Made by a program: the position numbers and the translations under genes. This document shows positions 9,705-20,069 of a stretch of 64,000 nucleotides of DNA, piece after piece. This DNA is from Sphingopyxis sp. (GTDB lineage Bacteria; Pseudomonadota; Alphaproteobacteria; Sphingomonadales; Sphingomonadaceae), in contig JAEMRT010000006.1 of assembly GCA_016463225.1 (NCBI GenBank), positions 32,917-96,916 on the forward strand, read 5' to 3'. The first letter of the stretch is position 1; every line of letters begins with the position of its first letter. The notes under the pieces are model-generated. The model worked only from the letters and a program-made list of their open reading frames with translations. It ran no database searches and was not told the DNA's origin.

Positions 9705-11885
9705 TCAGAACTCGATCGAAGCCGAAGCCTTGAACGTGCGCGGCGCGCCTTGCAGCAGGTCGGGGCTGAAAACTTCGAACGCCGAAGCCCAGTACCGCTT
9801 GTTCGCGACGTTATCGACCCCGAAGCGCAGTGTGACCGGTTTGTCGGCGACCACGGCAACGTAGCGGGCGCCCAGGTCGAACCGGGTCCATGACGGCAAT
9901 TCGAGCGTGTTCGCCTGATTTGCGGCCTGCTTTCCGGTATGGACGACGCGCCCGGTCAGGGTCAGGCCCGGCGCGAACGGCAGATCCCATTCGACGTTGG
10001 CATTGGCCAGATATTCGGGAACGCCGGGCGCGTCGTTGCCCTGATTGACACCACCCAGGGTCCGACGGAGCTTCGCATCGATAATCGAGCCGCCGGCGAT
10101 CAGGCGCAGGCCTTTGGTCAGTTCGCCGTCGAAACTGATTTCGATGCCCTTGTTCCGCTGCTCGCCGGTGAGGCCATAGATGACCTGCCCCGCATTCGCC
10201 GGGTCGGCGACCACACCGGGACGGGGGCGGTCGATCTGGAACGCGGCGAGCGAGGCGTTGAAGCGGCCAAAGCTGTATTTGGCGCCGAACTCGAATTGCT
10301 TGGTCTTCACCGGGGCAAACACCTCGCCCGAATTGGTTACGGGCGAAGCGCCGACCGTCGCGGGCGCCGCATCGGGCTTTTCGAACCCCTCCATGCGGTT
10401 GGCATAGAAGGCGAGGCCTTCGGCGGGCTTGACGACAAGGCCGAAGACCGGGGTGATCGCATCTTCGTCATAGGTACCGGTCAGGCCGCCGCCGAAATAG
10501 CTGTAGCTTTTCTGGCGGATCGACTGGACACGCAGCCCGACGGTCAACAAGATACGCTCGTCCCAGGCGCCAATCGTGTCCGACGCGAAAGCACTGAGCA
10601 ACCGCGAGCGGCCGACGGGGAACGGATCGTTCAGGTTACCGCCAACCAGCGCTGACGCCGGGATCGGAACTTCGGGCGCGTTGTAAAGGTTGGTCGCGAA
10701 GCCAGCAAAGCCGGGGCCGTAGAGGAAGTCGTAGGCGTTGCGGTTGACCTGCCAGTTCATCGAGCCGCCGAAGTTGATTTCGTGCGTGATGCCGGTGCCA
10801 AGTTTGACGCGCAGGCCTGCCTGCGCGGCTTCGTTATTGTCGGTGCGTGGAACGTAGAGCGCGTTGCCGTTTGCTGCGCCCGTTGTGGCGTTCAGCACGG
10901 TGATGCCGCCATAGATGCCTTCTTCCGTGCCGTCGCGCGCGCCGAAAGACGCATAGATCATGGCATTGTCGGCGATGTCATATTCGGCCTTCAGGATACC
11001 GAACACGTCGCGCATCTGGGTATAAGTCCAGGGCTGCGAATAGTTGGCGTCGGCCTTTGGCACCGCCGGAATTGCGTTTACGCCAAAGCCGAGCGCGACC
11101 TTGTGGCGCAGGCCGCGAACCTTCACGCGCTGATACGCAAGGTCGAGCGAGAGCCGCAGCGGGCCATTGTCATAATCGATTGCGCCGCCGGCGGTGTACG
11201 CACTGCGGAATTCGCCATCGATCGAAACGTCACCCGAGCGTGCGACGCCGTTCACCCGAACGCCCCATTGATCATTGTCGCCGAAGCGACGCGCCAGATC
11301 GACGCTGCCGCCAAAATGTTCGTCCGAGGTGTAGTTGACGGTACCGCGGACCAGATCGCGCTTTGCTCGCTTCGGCAACAGGTTAACGCTACCGCCGAGG
11401 CCCGAGCCGCCGGGCGCGGCGCCGTTGATGAAGGCGCTTGATCCGTTGATCACCTGGACTGAGTCGTAAAGCTCGGGCGCGATCAGTTGGCGTGGGGCGA
11501 TGCCGTAAAGACCGTCGAGGCCGACATCGTCGCCGGCGAGCGCGAACCCGCGGATGACGAACAATTCGGCGGCGTTGCCGAAGGCGAACCCGGTTCGCAC
11601 CGAGGGATCGTTTTCGAGCAGCTGGCCGAGCGTCTGCGGCTGCTGATTTAGGATCAAAGCTTCATTATAGCTCTTGATCGTAAACGGCAGATCTTCGGCG
11701 GCCTTGTCGCCGAACACGCCGCCATTGCCGCCGCGAGTCACCTCGGTTTGATTGTTGCGCTGTGCGGTGACGACGATGCTGTCGTCGCCGCCGCTGTCCT
11801 GCGCCAGTGCGGGCGTGGTTGCGGCGAGCGCTGCGCCGAGCGCGGCGAAACCAGTTCCTCGAATGATGTTGCGATAGGCAACCAT
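9705..11885 (-). CDS. TonB-dependent (siderophore-type) receptor
   Basis: IVVTAQRNN plug start, VINGSSAFINGAAPGGSGLGGSVNLLPKRA, terminal beta strand TFKASASIEF. Confidence 0.92.
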   Translation of the reverse strand: MVAYRNIIRGTGFAALGAALAATTPALAQDSGGDDSIVVTAQRNNQTEVTRGGNGGVFGDKAAEDLPFTIKSYNEALILNQQPQTLGQLLENDPSVRTGFAFGNAAELFVIRGFALAGDDVGLDGLYGIAPRQLIAPELYDSVQVINGSSAFINGAAPGGSGLGGSVNLLPKRAKRDLVRGTVNYTSDEHFGGSVDLARRFGDNDQWGVRVNGVARSGDVSIDGEFRSAYTAGGAIDYDNGPLRLSLDLAYQRVKVRGLRHKVALGFGVNAIPAVPKADANYSQPWTYTQMRDVFGILKAEYDIADNAMIYASFGARDGTEEGIYGGITVLNATTGAANGNALYVPRTDNNEAAQAGLRVKLGTGITHEINFGGSMNWQVNRNAYDFLYGPGFAGFATNLYNAPEVPIPASALVGGNLNDPFPVGRSRLLSAFASDTIGAWDERILLTVGLRVQSIRQKSYSYFGGGLTGTYDEDAITPVFGLVVKPAEGLAFYANRMEGFEKPDAAPATVGASPVTNSGEVFAPVKTKQFEFGAKYSFGRFNASLAAFQIDRPRPGVVADPANAGQVIYGLTGEQRNKGIEISFDGELTKGLRLIAGGSIIDAKLRRTLGGVNQGNDAPGVPEYLANANVEWDLPFAPGLTLTGRVVHTGKQAANQANTLELPSWTRFDLGARYVAVVADKPVTLRFGVDNVANKRYWASAFEVFSPDLLQGAPRTFKASASIEF

Positions 11886-11987
11886 GATGCAATCCCCCAC
11901 TTGGTGTCCAAATCCCCGTCCGATGCGGCTCGGCGTCTGGGCCAAGCTTGCTTCGGAAATTCTACATTATTGTCATCCTTGGGTCAC

Positions 11988-12021
11988 AAAACATCCAGTT
12001 TGCTCAGCAACAGGGGACCAA
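11988..12021 (-). promoter_or_regulatory. Shared motif TTGGTCCC-N16-TGGATGTTTT upstream of TonB receptor
   Basis: Same bipartite motif as at 9597 and 14273. Confidence 0.55.
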
Positions 12022-12054
12022 CTCGCAGCAAAATGACAAGGGACGGCAAGTTCC

Positions 12055-13731
12055 TTAGCCATAGCGTTGAACGCCGCCGACGATCGTTCGCAATACCGTT
12101 GATTTTGCGAGCAAATGCGGATCGATGGCGAAGAAGTCGCGGTCCCACGCAACGAAATCGGCAAGAAAACCCGGGGCGATCAGGCCCTGCTTTTTTTCGT
12201 GGAAACCGGCATAGGCGCCCTCGTGCGTATAGCATCGCATCGCTTGCGCCAGCGTGATGCGCTGTTCGGGGTGCCAACCATCGGGATGCTTGCCGTCGAG
12301 CGTTGTGCGATTGACCGCGGCATCGAGCCCGGTGAGCGGGTCGATCGGCGCGACCGGCCAGTCCGATCCCATACAGACATGCGCGCCCGATCGGACGAGG
12401 GAGCCGAAGGCGAAACTGGTTTTGAGGCGTTCTTCGCCGATCCTGCGGACGGCCCAGCGACCGTCGTCGATGGCATGATAGGGCTGAACCGACGCAATTA
12501 TGCCCTGTTCTTTGAAACGCGGGATTGCGTGCGATTTCATATGCTGGACATGTTCGATACGGAACCGCCGGTCGCGTGGACCATTGGCCTTGGCGACGTC
12601 GGCCATCGTGCCGAGAACAATGTCGTTCGCCTCGTCGCCGATAGCATGCGCCGTGACCTGAAGAGCGGCCTTGTCGGCACCCTCGATCCAGCGGCGAAGG
12701 TCGGCAGGATCGGTGACGATGATGCCGCGCGTCGACGGATCGTCGGCATAGGGTTCATAGAATCGCGCGGTTCGCGAACCCAGCGAGCCGTCGAACACGA
12801 CCTTGCAGCCGCCCCACTGAACCCAGTCGTCGCCGCGTCCCTCGCGCTGGATCAGCGCGGCCTGCGCCGCCCAATCCTTCAGGGGCAGATAGTGGCGAAA
12901 CCGTAACCCCGTCTCGCCGGCGGTGCGGAGGCGGCGTGTCGAGTCGAACGTGGTCGCATCGAGTTCGGTGCAATGGATTTGGGTCACGCCCTTACTGAGC
13001 GCCAGAGCGATGCCCTTGCGCGTGATCGCGTCGATCTGTTCGGGCGTGGGCGCGCCAATCGCACGCTGAACAAGATCCTTGGCGGCGTCCTTGATGATAC
13101 CCGTGGGCTCACCCGCCGCGTCGCGTTCGATCACGCCGCCCGGCACATCGGGGGTGTTGCGGTCGATGCCGGCGAGCTTGAGCGCCAGCGAATTGAGCAG
13201 CAGCATGTGGAGGTCATAGCGGATGACCGCGACTGGCGTGTCGGGCGTGACGGCGTCGATCCACGCCCGATGCGGCATTTCGCCGCCCCAGCGGTCCTGG
13301 TCCCAATTTCCGCCCTCGAGCCATTGCCCTTTCGGCAGCCCCTTGGCGGCTGCGGCGATGCGCTCCACAAAATCCTGCCGGTTCGCGGCGTTGCGCAGCG
13401 ACGGCTGCGACAGCATGGTCGATGCGATCACGAAATGGACATGCGGATCGATAAAGCCCGGCGTCACAAAGGCGCCCTGCAGGTCGACTACGCGCGTGGC
13501 TTTTCCGGTGCGTACCCGCACTGCATCGGCGCCGATCGCAGCAATGCGGTCCCCCTTGGTGCCGATCGCGTCGGTACGTGTGTTCGGGCCAGCGCCGGTC
13601 CAGATTTTGCCGTTGATATAGGCGATGTCGAGATCGCTGTCGGGGCTGGGGCCAGCAAAAGCGCTGCTAGTAGCCGCCGCCGCCGCGGTTCCGCCGGCGA
13701 AGGCAATCAGCGAGCGGCGACCGAGGATCAC
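12055..13731 (-). CDS. Amidohydrolase family protein (YtcJ-like), Tat-type signal
   Basis: VTPGFIDPHVHFVIAST; GRRSLIAFAGG Tat-like signal; start ambiguous (GTG near 13731; ORF open to 13791). Confidence 0.85.
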   Translation of the reverse strand: MILGRRSLIAFAGGTAAAAATSSAFAGPSPDSDLDIAYINGKIWTGAGPNTRTDAIGTKGDRIAAIGADAVRVRTGKATRVVDLQGAFVTPGFIDPHVHFVIASTMLSQPSLRNAANRQDFVERIAAAAKGLPKGQWLEGGNWDQDRWGGEMPHRAWIDAVTPDTPVAVIRYDLHMLLLNSLALKLAGIDRNTPDVPGGVIERDAAGEPTGIIKDAAKDLVQRAIGAPTPEQIDAITRKGIALALSKGVTQIHCTELDATTFDSTRRLRTAGETGLRFRHYLPLKDWAAQAALIQREGRGDDWVQWGGCKVVFDGSLGSRTARFYEPYADDPSTRGIIVTDPADLRRWIEGADKAALQVTAHAIGDEANDIVLGTMADVAKANGPRDRRFRIEHVQHMKSHAIPRFKEQGIIASVQPYHAIDDGRWAVRRIGEERLKTSFAFGSLVRSGAHVCMGSDWPVAPIDPLTGLDAAVNRTTLDGKHPDGWHPEQRITLAQAMRCYTHEGAYAGFHEKKQGLIAPGFLADFVAWDRDFFAIDPHLLAKSTVLRTIVGGVQRYG

Positions 13732-14222
13732 TTGGCGATCGCCTTGCGCGGTGGATTTGCCGCGCGCCATGTATCGAGGCGGGCGAGCCATCTGGCAGCC
13801 GGAAGCGGGCCATATGTCTTCGAATCGGTATGTTCGGCGACAAGTTCGCGGATATTGACAAAATAAGCGGGGCCGCTCGGCAAACCGAGCTCCTTTTGCT
13901 TCCTCGCCATGGCCGCTTCCTGTTCGGGCGTCGGATCGATCCCAGTCACCGGCTTGAACAGGATGACGTCAAAATCGGCGCCATTTTCGTGGAAGAACAG
14001 CTGGGTCGGCGGCAAGCCACCTGCAGCGGCAACTTCGTCGGCCTGCGCGAGACGGCGGATGAACTCCTCCTGCTTGCCCGGTGCGAGCTTGAAGATCTCG
14101 AACCATGCTTCGGGCCAAGATGCGTCGGCGGCTTCAGCGGTCTGGGCCGGCGCTTGCTGCGCCGTGACCGGCGTCAGCGGCAGCGCTGCGGCGGCGAGAA
14201 CCAAGGCGAAATTAAGCTTCAT
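13728..14222 (-). CDS. Secreted hypothetical protein
   Basis: MKLNFALVLAAAALPLTPVTAQQAPAQTA signal peptide; coupled to the downstream amidohydrolase. Confidence 0.75.
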   Translation of the reverse strand: MKLNFALVLAAAALPLTPVTAQQAPAQTAEAADASWPEAWFEIFKLAPGKQEEFIRRLAQADEVAAAGGLPPTQLFFHENGADFDVILFKPVTGIDPTPEQEAAMARKQKELGLPSGPAYFVNIRELVAEHTDSKTYGPLPAARWLARLDTWRAANPPRKAIAK

Positions 14223-14272
14223 GCTATTCCCTCCTGTCAGGAGGGCCAAGCTCCGCCGTTGGCATGGATCGG

Positions 14273-14307
14273 AAAACATCCAATTGAACGTGGTGCAAAG
14301 GGACCAA
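14273..14307 (-). promoter_or_regulatory. Shared motif TTGGTCCC-N17-TGGATGTTTT upstream of secreted protein/amidohydrolase
   Basis: Same bipartite motif as at 9597 and 11988. Confidence 0.55.
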
Positions 14308-14311
14308 GAGC

Positions 14312-15772
14312 CTATCCCGCAGCCTCGCGCAGCGCCGCGAGCGCGGTTCGCGCTTCATGTTGGTTGAGGCTTGCGAAACCGATCCGCAATCCGCGCGGTG
14401 CGCTGTCGCGCGTCATGAACGAACGAGACGAGGCGAAGCGCAGCCCCACTGCCGCGGCGCGGGCCTCCATCTGATCGAGGTCGGTGTCGAACCGCAGCCA
14501 GAAGGCGAGCCCGCCATCGGGCATGCGATAGTCGGCGATGCCACCGAGCGTGCGATCGATTTCAGCGGCGAAATCGCCGCGCCGCTTGGCATATATCTGC
14601 CGAACCTTGCGCGCGTGGCGGCGCAGCTCGCCATTTTCGATCAGTTCCGCCGCGGCGTCTTCGGTCAGCGTGTTGCCCATGCCGTCGGTAAGCGAGACCA
14701 TATGGGCAATCGCGTCGATCACCGGCGGCGGCGCGGCGACATAACCTATGCGCAGCGCCGGCAGCAAAAGCTTCGACAGCGACCCGACGTAGATGACGAG
14801 GCCGGGGCCATATCCCGCCATCGGTAACAGCGGCTGCGATTCGAAATGGAATTCATGGTCATAATCATCCTCGATAATCGCAAAGCCGAACTGGCGCGCG
14901 AGCTCGAGCAGGCGCAGCCGCCGTTCCGGGCGAAGCGACACGGTCGTCGGAAACTGATGATGCGGCGTAACGAACACCGCGCGCACCGCGTTACGGCGAC
15001 AGGCCAGTTCGACAGCATCGATGTCGATCCCGTCCTCATCGAGCCCGACCGGTAAAATATTGGCGCCGAGCGCGCGAAAGGCGGCGACTGCAGGCTCGTA
15101 TGTGAGTTCTTCGACAATGACTGAATCGCCTGGGCAGATCAACGTGTGCGCGGCGAGAAAAATGCCGTTCTGGCTGCCGCGGGTGATGCAGATATTCTCG
15201 GCAGTCACGGGAAGGCCGCGCTGGCTCTTGAGCATTGTCGCTATACTTTCGCGCAGCGCTGGCGATCCGCGCGGGTCGCGATATTGAAAGCCGTTGTCGC
15301 GCGACGCGCGGTGGGTGGCGACGCGATAGGCGCGCGCGAGCAATTCTGCAGGGAACAGTCGCCCGTCGGGCGCGCCCTCGTCGAGTTTGAGTCCTGGACC
15401 GGATGGCAAGGCGAGCGGTCGGTCTGGCGGTGAAGCAAAGCGATAGTCGATCGCGGCAGTGCTCATCGTCACCTCCGCCTCGCCCTGATGGCGCCGCACC
15501 GGGTCGGGCAGTGCACTGGCGACCATCGTGCCGCGCGTCCCCGCCGAATCGAGCCAGCCTTGCGCGATCAGGTCTTCATAGGCGATGACGACGGTCTTGC
15601 GATTGACGCCCAATATTTGCGCCAACTCGCGGCTGCTCGGCAGGTAGGTACCCGACGTCAGCCGCCCGCGTTCGATATCGCGGATCAACGCCTGGATGAT
15701 CTGCATATAGATCGGGACGTCGCGCGCGGAATCGATCCGATCGCCGAGACTGACTTGCCATGGACGCAGCAT
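14312..15772 (-). CDS. MocR-type regulator (GntR wHTH + aminotransferase class I/II domain)
   Basis: DVPIYMQIIQALIRDIERGRLTSGTYLPSSRELAQILGVNRKTVVIAYEDL; C-terminal aminotransferase fold. Confidence 0.92.
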   Translation of the reverse strand: MLRPWQVSLGDRIDSARDVPIYMQIIQALIRDIERGRLTSGTYLPSSRELAQILGVNRKTVVIAYEDLIAQGWLDSAGTRGTMVASALPDPVRRHQGEAEVTMSTAAIDYRFASPPDRPLALPSGPGLKLDEGAPDGRLFPAELLARAYRVATHRASRDNGFQYRDPRGSPALRESIATMLKSQRGLPVTAENICITRGSQNGIFLAAHTLICPGDSVIVEELTYEPAVAAFRALGANILPVGLDEDGIDIDAVELACRRNAVRAVFVTPHHQFPTTVSLRPERRLRLLELARQFGFAIIEDDYDHEFHFESQPLLPMAGYGPGLVIYVGSLSKLLLPALRIGYVAAPPPVIDAIAHMVSLTDGMGNTLTEDAAAELIENGELRRHARKVRQIYAKRRGDFAAEIDRTLGGIADYRMPDGGLAFWLRFDTDLDQMEARAAAVGLRFASSRSFMTRDSAPRGLRIGFASLNQHEARTALAALREAAG

Positions 15773-15843
15773 TGGGCCCGCTCCTCCGTCAGAATTTAGC
15801 TCTGCAGGGACCAAGGCTATCGATCCACGGTCGCACATGCAAT

Positions 15844-15856
15844 GGTCCACTGGACC
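15844..15856. promoter_or_regulatory. Perfect inverted repeat GGTCCA-C-TGGACC between MocR gene and divergent gene
   Basis: ggtccactggacc; half-sites resemble the TTGGWCC element of the shared motif. Confidence 0.45.
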
Positions 15857-15962
15857 CCCAATTTTTTCGGTTTTGGTGCTTGTGGCGGTTCCAATGCTGG
15901 GGAACAAGCAGGGCATGACGCACGTCTGGCGGAGCCATCGCCGGGTTGCAGGGGCATCCGCG

Positions 15963-16591
15963 TGACGGACGGGGACTTTCAGGTGGGGGACGACGTGGCG
16001 CTGTTTGAGCGGTTCAACGAGAGCGATGTTCGCTCGCTGATCGCGGAATTTCCGCTCGCTTGGGTCTGCGGCGGTCGCGCGGGGGCGCTGGAGGCGAGCC
16101 TGCTCCCGCTGGTCGGGGTGTTCGACGCGGAGGGACGATTGGTTCATCTGATCGGGCATTTGATGCGTTCAAACCCGCTTTTTTCCGCGCTCAAGGCCGA
16201 GACGTTGGCGACAATTCTATTCACCGGCCCTCAGGCTTATGTCAGTCCTGAACATGCCGGGCGACGCGACTGGGCGCCGACATGGAATTATGCCCAGCTC
16301 AAGATCGCTGCCGATATCCGGTTTGACGATGCGCTGACCGAGCCTTCGCTGCAGATGCTGATTACGGCCATGGAGGCGGGAAGGTCGGAACCTTGGGACG
16401 TCGATGAGCTGGGCGAGCGCTATCGGTCGATGCTGAACCATATCATCGGCTTTCGTGCTACCGTCACCGGCGTTACGGGAAAATTCAAGCTGGGGCAGGA
16501 CGAGCGCGCCGATACATTGCATGCCATCCTAGGCGCCTTGCCCGACGCGGCAACCGCGGCCTGGATGCAGAGATTCAACCAGCGACGCTGA
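15963..16591 (+). CDS. FMN-binding negative transcriptional regulator, PaiB-like
   Basis: LVHLIGHLMRSNPLF, YVSPEHAGRRDWAPTWNYAQLKI; likely GTG start at 15963. Confidence 0.8.
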
Positions 16592-16603
16592 CAGGGGGCG
16601 AGC

Positions 16604-17989
16604 ATGACGCGAGCGATGCGGTTCGGAATGATCGTGGCGGCGGCGATCGCGTTGGCAGGGCCTGCCGTCGCGCAGCGGGTCGCGCCAGCACCTTGGCAGC
16701 TCGATCCGTTTCCTGGCCGTTATCAGGCGCCGCCGCCCGACGATATGCTGCTGAAAGGCGCGACGATCCTCGACGGTGCGGGCGGCCGGATCGACGGCGG
16801 CGACGTCCTGATCCGGGGGGGCAAGATCGTCGCGGTTGGCAAGGTCATCGCCAATCCGGGCGTGCGGGAGGTCGATGCGACCGGTCGCTGGGTCACGCCA
16901 GGGGTGATCGACGTCCACAGCCACGACGGCACCTTCGTCCTGCCGCTCACCGCGATCGACCGGGATGCATCCGACGTTTCCGAAACCAGCGCGCCGAACG
17001 TCGCCGACACCTGGGTCGAAACCGCGGTGAATGCGCAGGACATGGGATTCGATCGCGCGCTGGCGAATGGAGTCACGACGCTCCAGATTCTGCCCGGGTC
17101 GGTCCCGATCTTTGCCGGGCGATCGGTGGTCGTTAAACCCATCCACGCGCCGACGATTTGGGACATGAAGGCCGTCGGCAACGTCCAGGGCTTCAAGATG
17201 GCGTGCGGCGAAAACCCCAAGAGCTGGGGCGCCGACAAGGATAATGAGGGTCCGACGAGCCGGCAGGGCGTGATTTCCTACATGCGTCAGGCGTTCCTCG
17301 ACGCGCAGCGCTACAAACGCGCGCTCGAACAGGCCCGGATGGGCGCGGGCGCGATGCCTGCGCGCGACCTGAAGCTGGAGGCGCTGGCAGGAATATTGGC
17401 AGGCGATATCCGCGTGAATCTCCATTGCTATCGCGCTGGCGATATTGCCGCGATGCTGTCGATCGCCAAGGAGTTCGGGTTCCGCATCGGCGCGGTCCAT
17501 CACGCGACCGAGGCCTATAAGATCCCCGGCTTGCTTCGCGAAGCGGGCACTTGCGCGGCGGTTTGGGCCGACTGGTGGGGTTTCAAGATGGAGGCGCTGG
17601 ACGCGATCCGCGCCGAGGCGCCGCTGCTCGAGCAAGCGGGTGTATGTGTGATGATGCATTCGGATTCCCCCGCCGACGGTCAGCGACTGAATATCGCGGC
17701 GGCAAAGGCGGCCGCCGCGGGCCGGCGCATCGGCATCGACATCCCGCCCGAGCGCATGATCAAGTGGACGACAAGCAACCCCGCGAAACTGCTCGGCATG
17801 GACAAGCGCATCGGAACGCTGGCGCCAGGCTATCAGGCAGATGTCGTGCTGTGGTCCGGCAACCCGTTCAGCATCTACACCAGAGCCGATCTGGTGATGA
17901 TCGACGGTGCGGTCGCCTGGGACCGGTCGAAGAAGCGAACTGAACCGATCTCGGACTTTGAAGTCGGCCGGGTGGAGGTCAGCCAATGA
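16604..17989 (+). CDS. Amidohydrolase family protein
   Basis: VTPGVIDVHSHDGTF; GTLAPGYQADVVLWSGNPF. Confidence 0.9.
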   Translation: MTRAMRFGMIVAAAIALAGPAVAQRVAPAPWQLDPFPGRYQAPPPDDMLLKGATILDGAGGRIDGGDVLIRGGKIVAVGKVIANPGVREVDATGRWVTPGVIDVHSHDGTFVLPLTAIDRDASDVSETSAPNVADTWVETAVNAQDMGFDRALANGVTTLQILPGSVPIFAGRSVVVKPIHAPTIWDMKAVGNVQGFKMACGENPKSWGADKDNEGPTSRQGVISYMRQAFLDAQRYKRALEQARMGAGAMPARDLKLEALAGILAGDIRVNLHCYRAGDIAAMLSIAKEFGFRIGAVHHATEAYKIPGLLREAGTCAAVWADWWGFKMEALDAIRAEAPLLEQAGVCVMMHSDSPADGQRLNIAAAKAAAAGRRIGIDIPPERMIKWTTSNPAKLLGMDKRIGTLAPGYQADVVLWSGNPFSIYTRADLVMIDGAVAWDRSKKRTEPISDFEVGRVEVSQ

Positions 17990-19260
17990 GGGTCATCGCA
18001 AGCCTGATCGCACTGGCGATCACAGCGCCCGCATCGGCAGAGATGCTTGTCATCATTCACGCCGACGCGTGGACGATGGAAGGCGCTGAGCCGGTCAAGG
18101 ACGCGACGATCGTCATCGAAAACGGCCGGATCGTGTCGATTGCGCCTTCCGGCGCGGTGCCTTCGGATGCCAAGGTGATCGACGCCCAGGGCAAACCGGT
18201 GACGCCGGGCCTGGTCAATGCGGCGACGCAGATCGGCCTGGTCGAGGTTGCGAGCTCGCCCGATACACGCGACGATGCGTCGACCGACGAACGGTCGCCC
18301 GGCTTTGACTCTAGCCGTGCGCTCAACGGCAATTCAACGCTGGTCAGTCTCGCGCGTGCCGACGGGGTCACGCGTGCGCTGATCTATCCATCGCCCTCGC
18401 GCAACGCTCCGATGAGCGGCGAACCGGTGTTCGCACGCCTGCGCGACGGGGTGGATATCCTCGATCGCGGGGGAGCTGTTGCGGTTTACGCGGTGATCGG
18501 CGGCGGTGCCTGGGACCGGCTCGGCGCCCGCGCCCAGCAATGGACGGCGCTGCGCAAGCTGCTGGGCGATACGAAGCGGGCTATCACGGCCCCGTCCAAG
18601 GCGGCGTCCAAGGGTAAAGGCAAGCGCAGCGGTGGGCCTCCGGGCGGCGGGGGACCCGCTGGCGGTCCCGACGGCGCGCTGCGCGACGTCCTGTCGGGCA
18701 AGTTGCCGCTGGCGATCCAGACCCACCGCGAGTCCGATATTCGCCAAGCGGCGGCGCTCGTCGCGGATTTCGGGATCAAGGTGGTTGTCGTCGGTGGCTC
18801 CGAAGCCTGGCGCGCCGCCGATGTGCTCGCGGCTGCCAAGGTCGCGGTGATTCTCGATCCGCAGGTCAATCTGCCGTTCAATTTCGACCAGCTCGGCGCG
18901 CGGCAGGACAATGCCGCGATCCTTGCCAGGGCAGGCGTGCCGATCGCGATCGGGCAGGCGGGCGGGGCGATCCATACGACCTACAATGCCGGGATGGGCC
19001 TGCGCGAAGGCGCCGGCATCGCGGTTGCCAGCGGGCTGCCCTACATCGATGCGCTGCGGGCCGTAACGGTCAATTCCCTGGCGATCTGGGGTCGCGCCGG
19101 CGGCGCGCTGACGCCGGGAGCCGACGCCGATCTGGTGATATGGGATGGCGATCCGCTGGAGCCTTCGACCAATGCCGTGAGTGTGATCATCGAAGGCCGT
19201 CTGGCCACCAACCGGTCGCGGCAGGACATGCTCGCCGAACGCTATCGCGACACACGCTGA
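17986..19260 (+). CDS. Amidohydrolase family protein
   Basis: LLVIIHADAWTMEGAEPVKDATIVIENGRIVSI; LTPGADADLVIWDGDPLE; ATGA overlap with upstream gene. Confidence 0.88.
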   Translation: MRVIASLIALAITAPASAEMLVIIHADAWTMEGAEPVKDATIVIENGRIVSIAPSGAVPSDAKVIDAQGKPVTPGLVNAATQIGLVEVASSPDTRDDASTDERSPGFDSSRALNGNSTLVSLARADGVTRALIYPSPSRNAPMSGEPVFARLRDGVDILDRGGAVAVYAVIGGGAWDRLGARAQQWTALRKLLGDTKRAITAPSKAASKGKGKRSGGPPGGGGPAGGPDGALRDVLSGKLPLAIQTHRESDIRQAAALVADFGIKVVVVGGSEAWRAADVLAAAKVAVILDPQVNLPFNFDQLGARQDNAAILARAGVPIAIGQAGGAIHTTYNAGMGLREGAGIAVASGLPYIDALRAVTVNSLAIWGRAGGALTPGADADLVIWDGDPLEPSTNAVSVIIEGRLATNRSRQDMLAERYRDTR

Positions 19261-20045
19261 TGAATGTGCTGCTGGTCGGATGCGGCAGGATGGGGAGCGC
19301 GATGGCGCGTGGCTGGCAGGACCAGCATCGCGTGCTCGTTTTCGATCCGATGCTCGACAGACTGCCCGTGGGAGCCGAGCGGATCGATGCGCTCGACGCC
19401 GTCGATGCGGAGGGTGACCTTGCCGTGGTCCTTGCGGTGAAACCCCAGAAGTTCGAAGCCATCGCTGGTGACTTGCGGCCGCTTGCCGATCGCGGCGTGT
19501 TGGGTGTATCGATCATGGCCGGGATCACTCTGGGCGCGCTGGGCGAGGCGATAGGCCCTCGGGTCGTCCGGGCAATGCCGAACACTCCGGCGGCGATCGG
19601 CAAGGGAATCACGGCAGCGGTCGCGGGACAGGGCATCGGCGCAAATGACCGCGCCACAGTCGATGCGTTGCTGGCCCCGACCGGCGACGTCGTGTGGCTC
19701 GACGACGAAGCGCAGATCGATGTTGTGACCGCGGTTTCGGGCAGCGGTCCCGCCTATTTCTTCCGCTTTACCGAGGCGTTGGCGAAAGCCGGTGGCGACG
19801 CAGGATTGCCGACCGCGCTGTCGATCCAGCTAGCCCGGGCTACTTTTGTCGGGGCGGCGGCGTTGGCCGACGCCGACAGCGCCACACTGGCGCAGTTGCG
19901 GCAGCAGGTGACGAGCCCCGGCGGAACAACCGCAGCGGGTCTCGCGCCGATGGATGCGGACGACGCAATGGACCGGCTCGTCGGCAAAGCGGTTGCCGCC
20001 GCGGCGACGCGGTCGCGCGACCTCGCCGGTCGTGGTGGCGCATAA
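19260..20045 (+). CDS. proC: Pyrroline-5-carboxylate reductase
   Basis: MNVLLVGCGRMGSAMARGW; VVRAMPNTPAAIGKGITA; QQVTSPGGTTAAGL. Confidence 0.92.
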   Translation: MNVLLVGCGRMGSAMARGWQDQHRVLVFDPMLDRLPVGAERIDALDAVDAEGDLAVVLAVKPQKFEAIAGDLRPLADRGVLGVSIMAGITLGALGEAIGPRVVRAMPNTPAAIGKGITAAVAGQGIGANDRATVDALLAPTGDVVWLDDEAQIDVVTAVSGSGPAYFFRFTEALAKAGGDAGLPTALSIQLARATFVGAAALADADSATLAQLRQQVTSPGGTTAAGLAPMDADDAMDRLVGKAVAAAATRSRDLAGRGGA

Positions 20046-20069
20046 CGATCTAAGTCCGGTTCCGGATCG

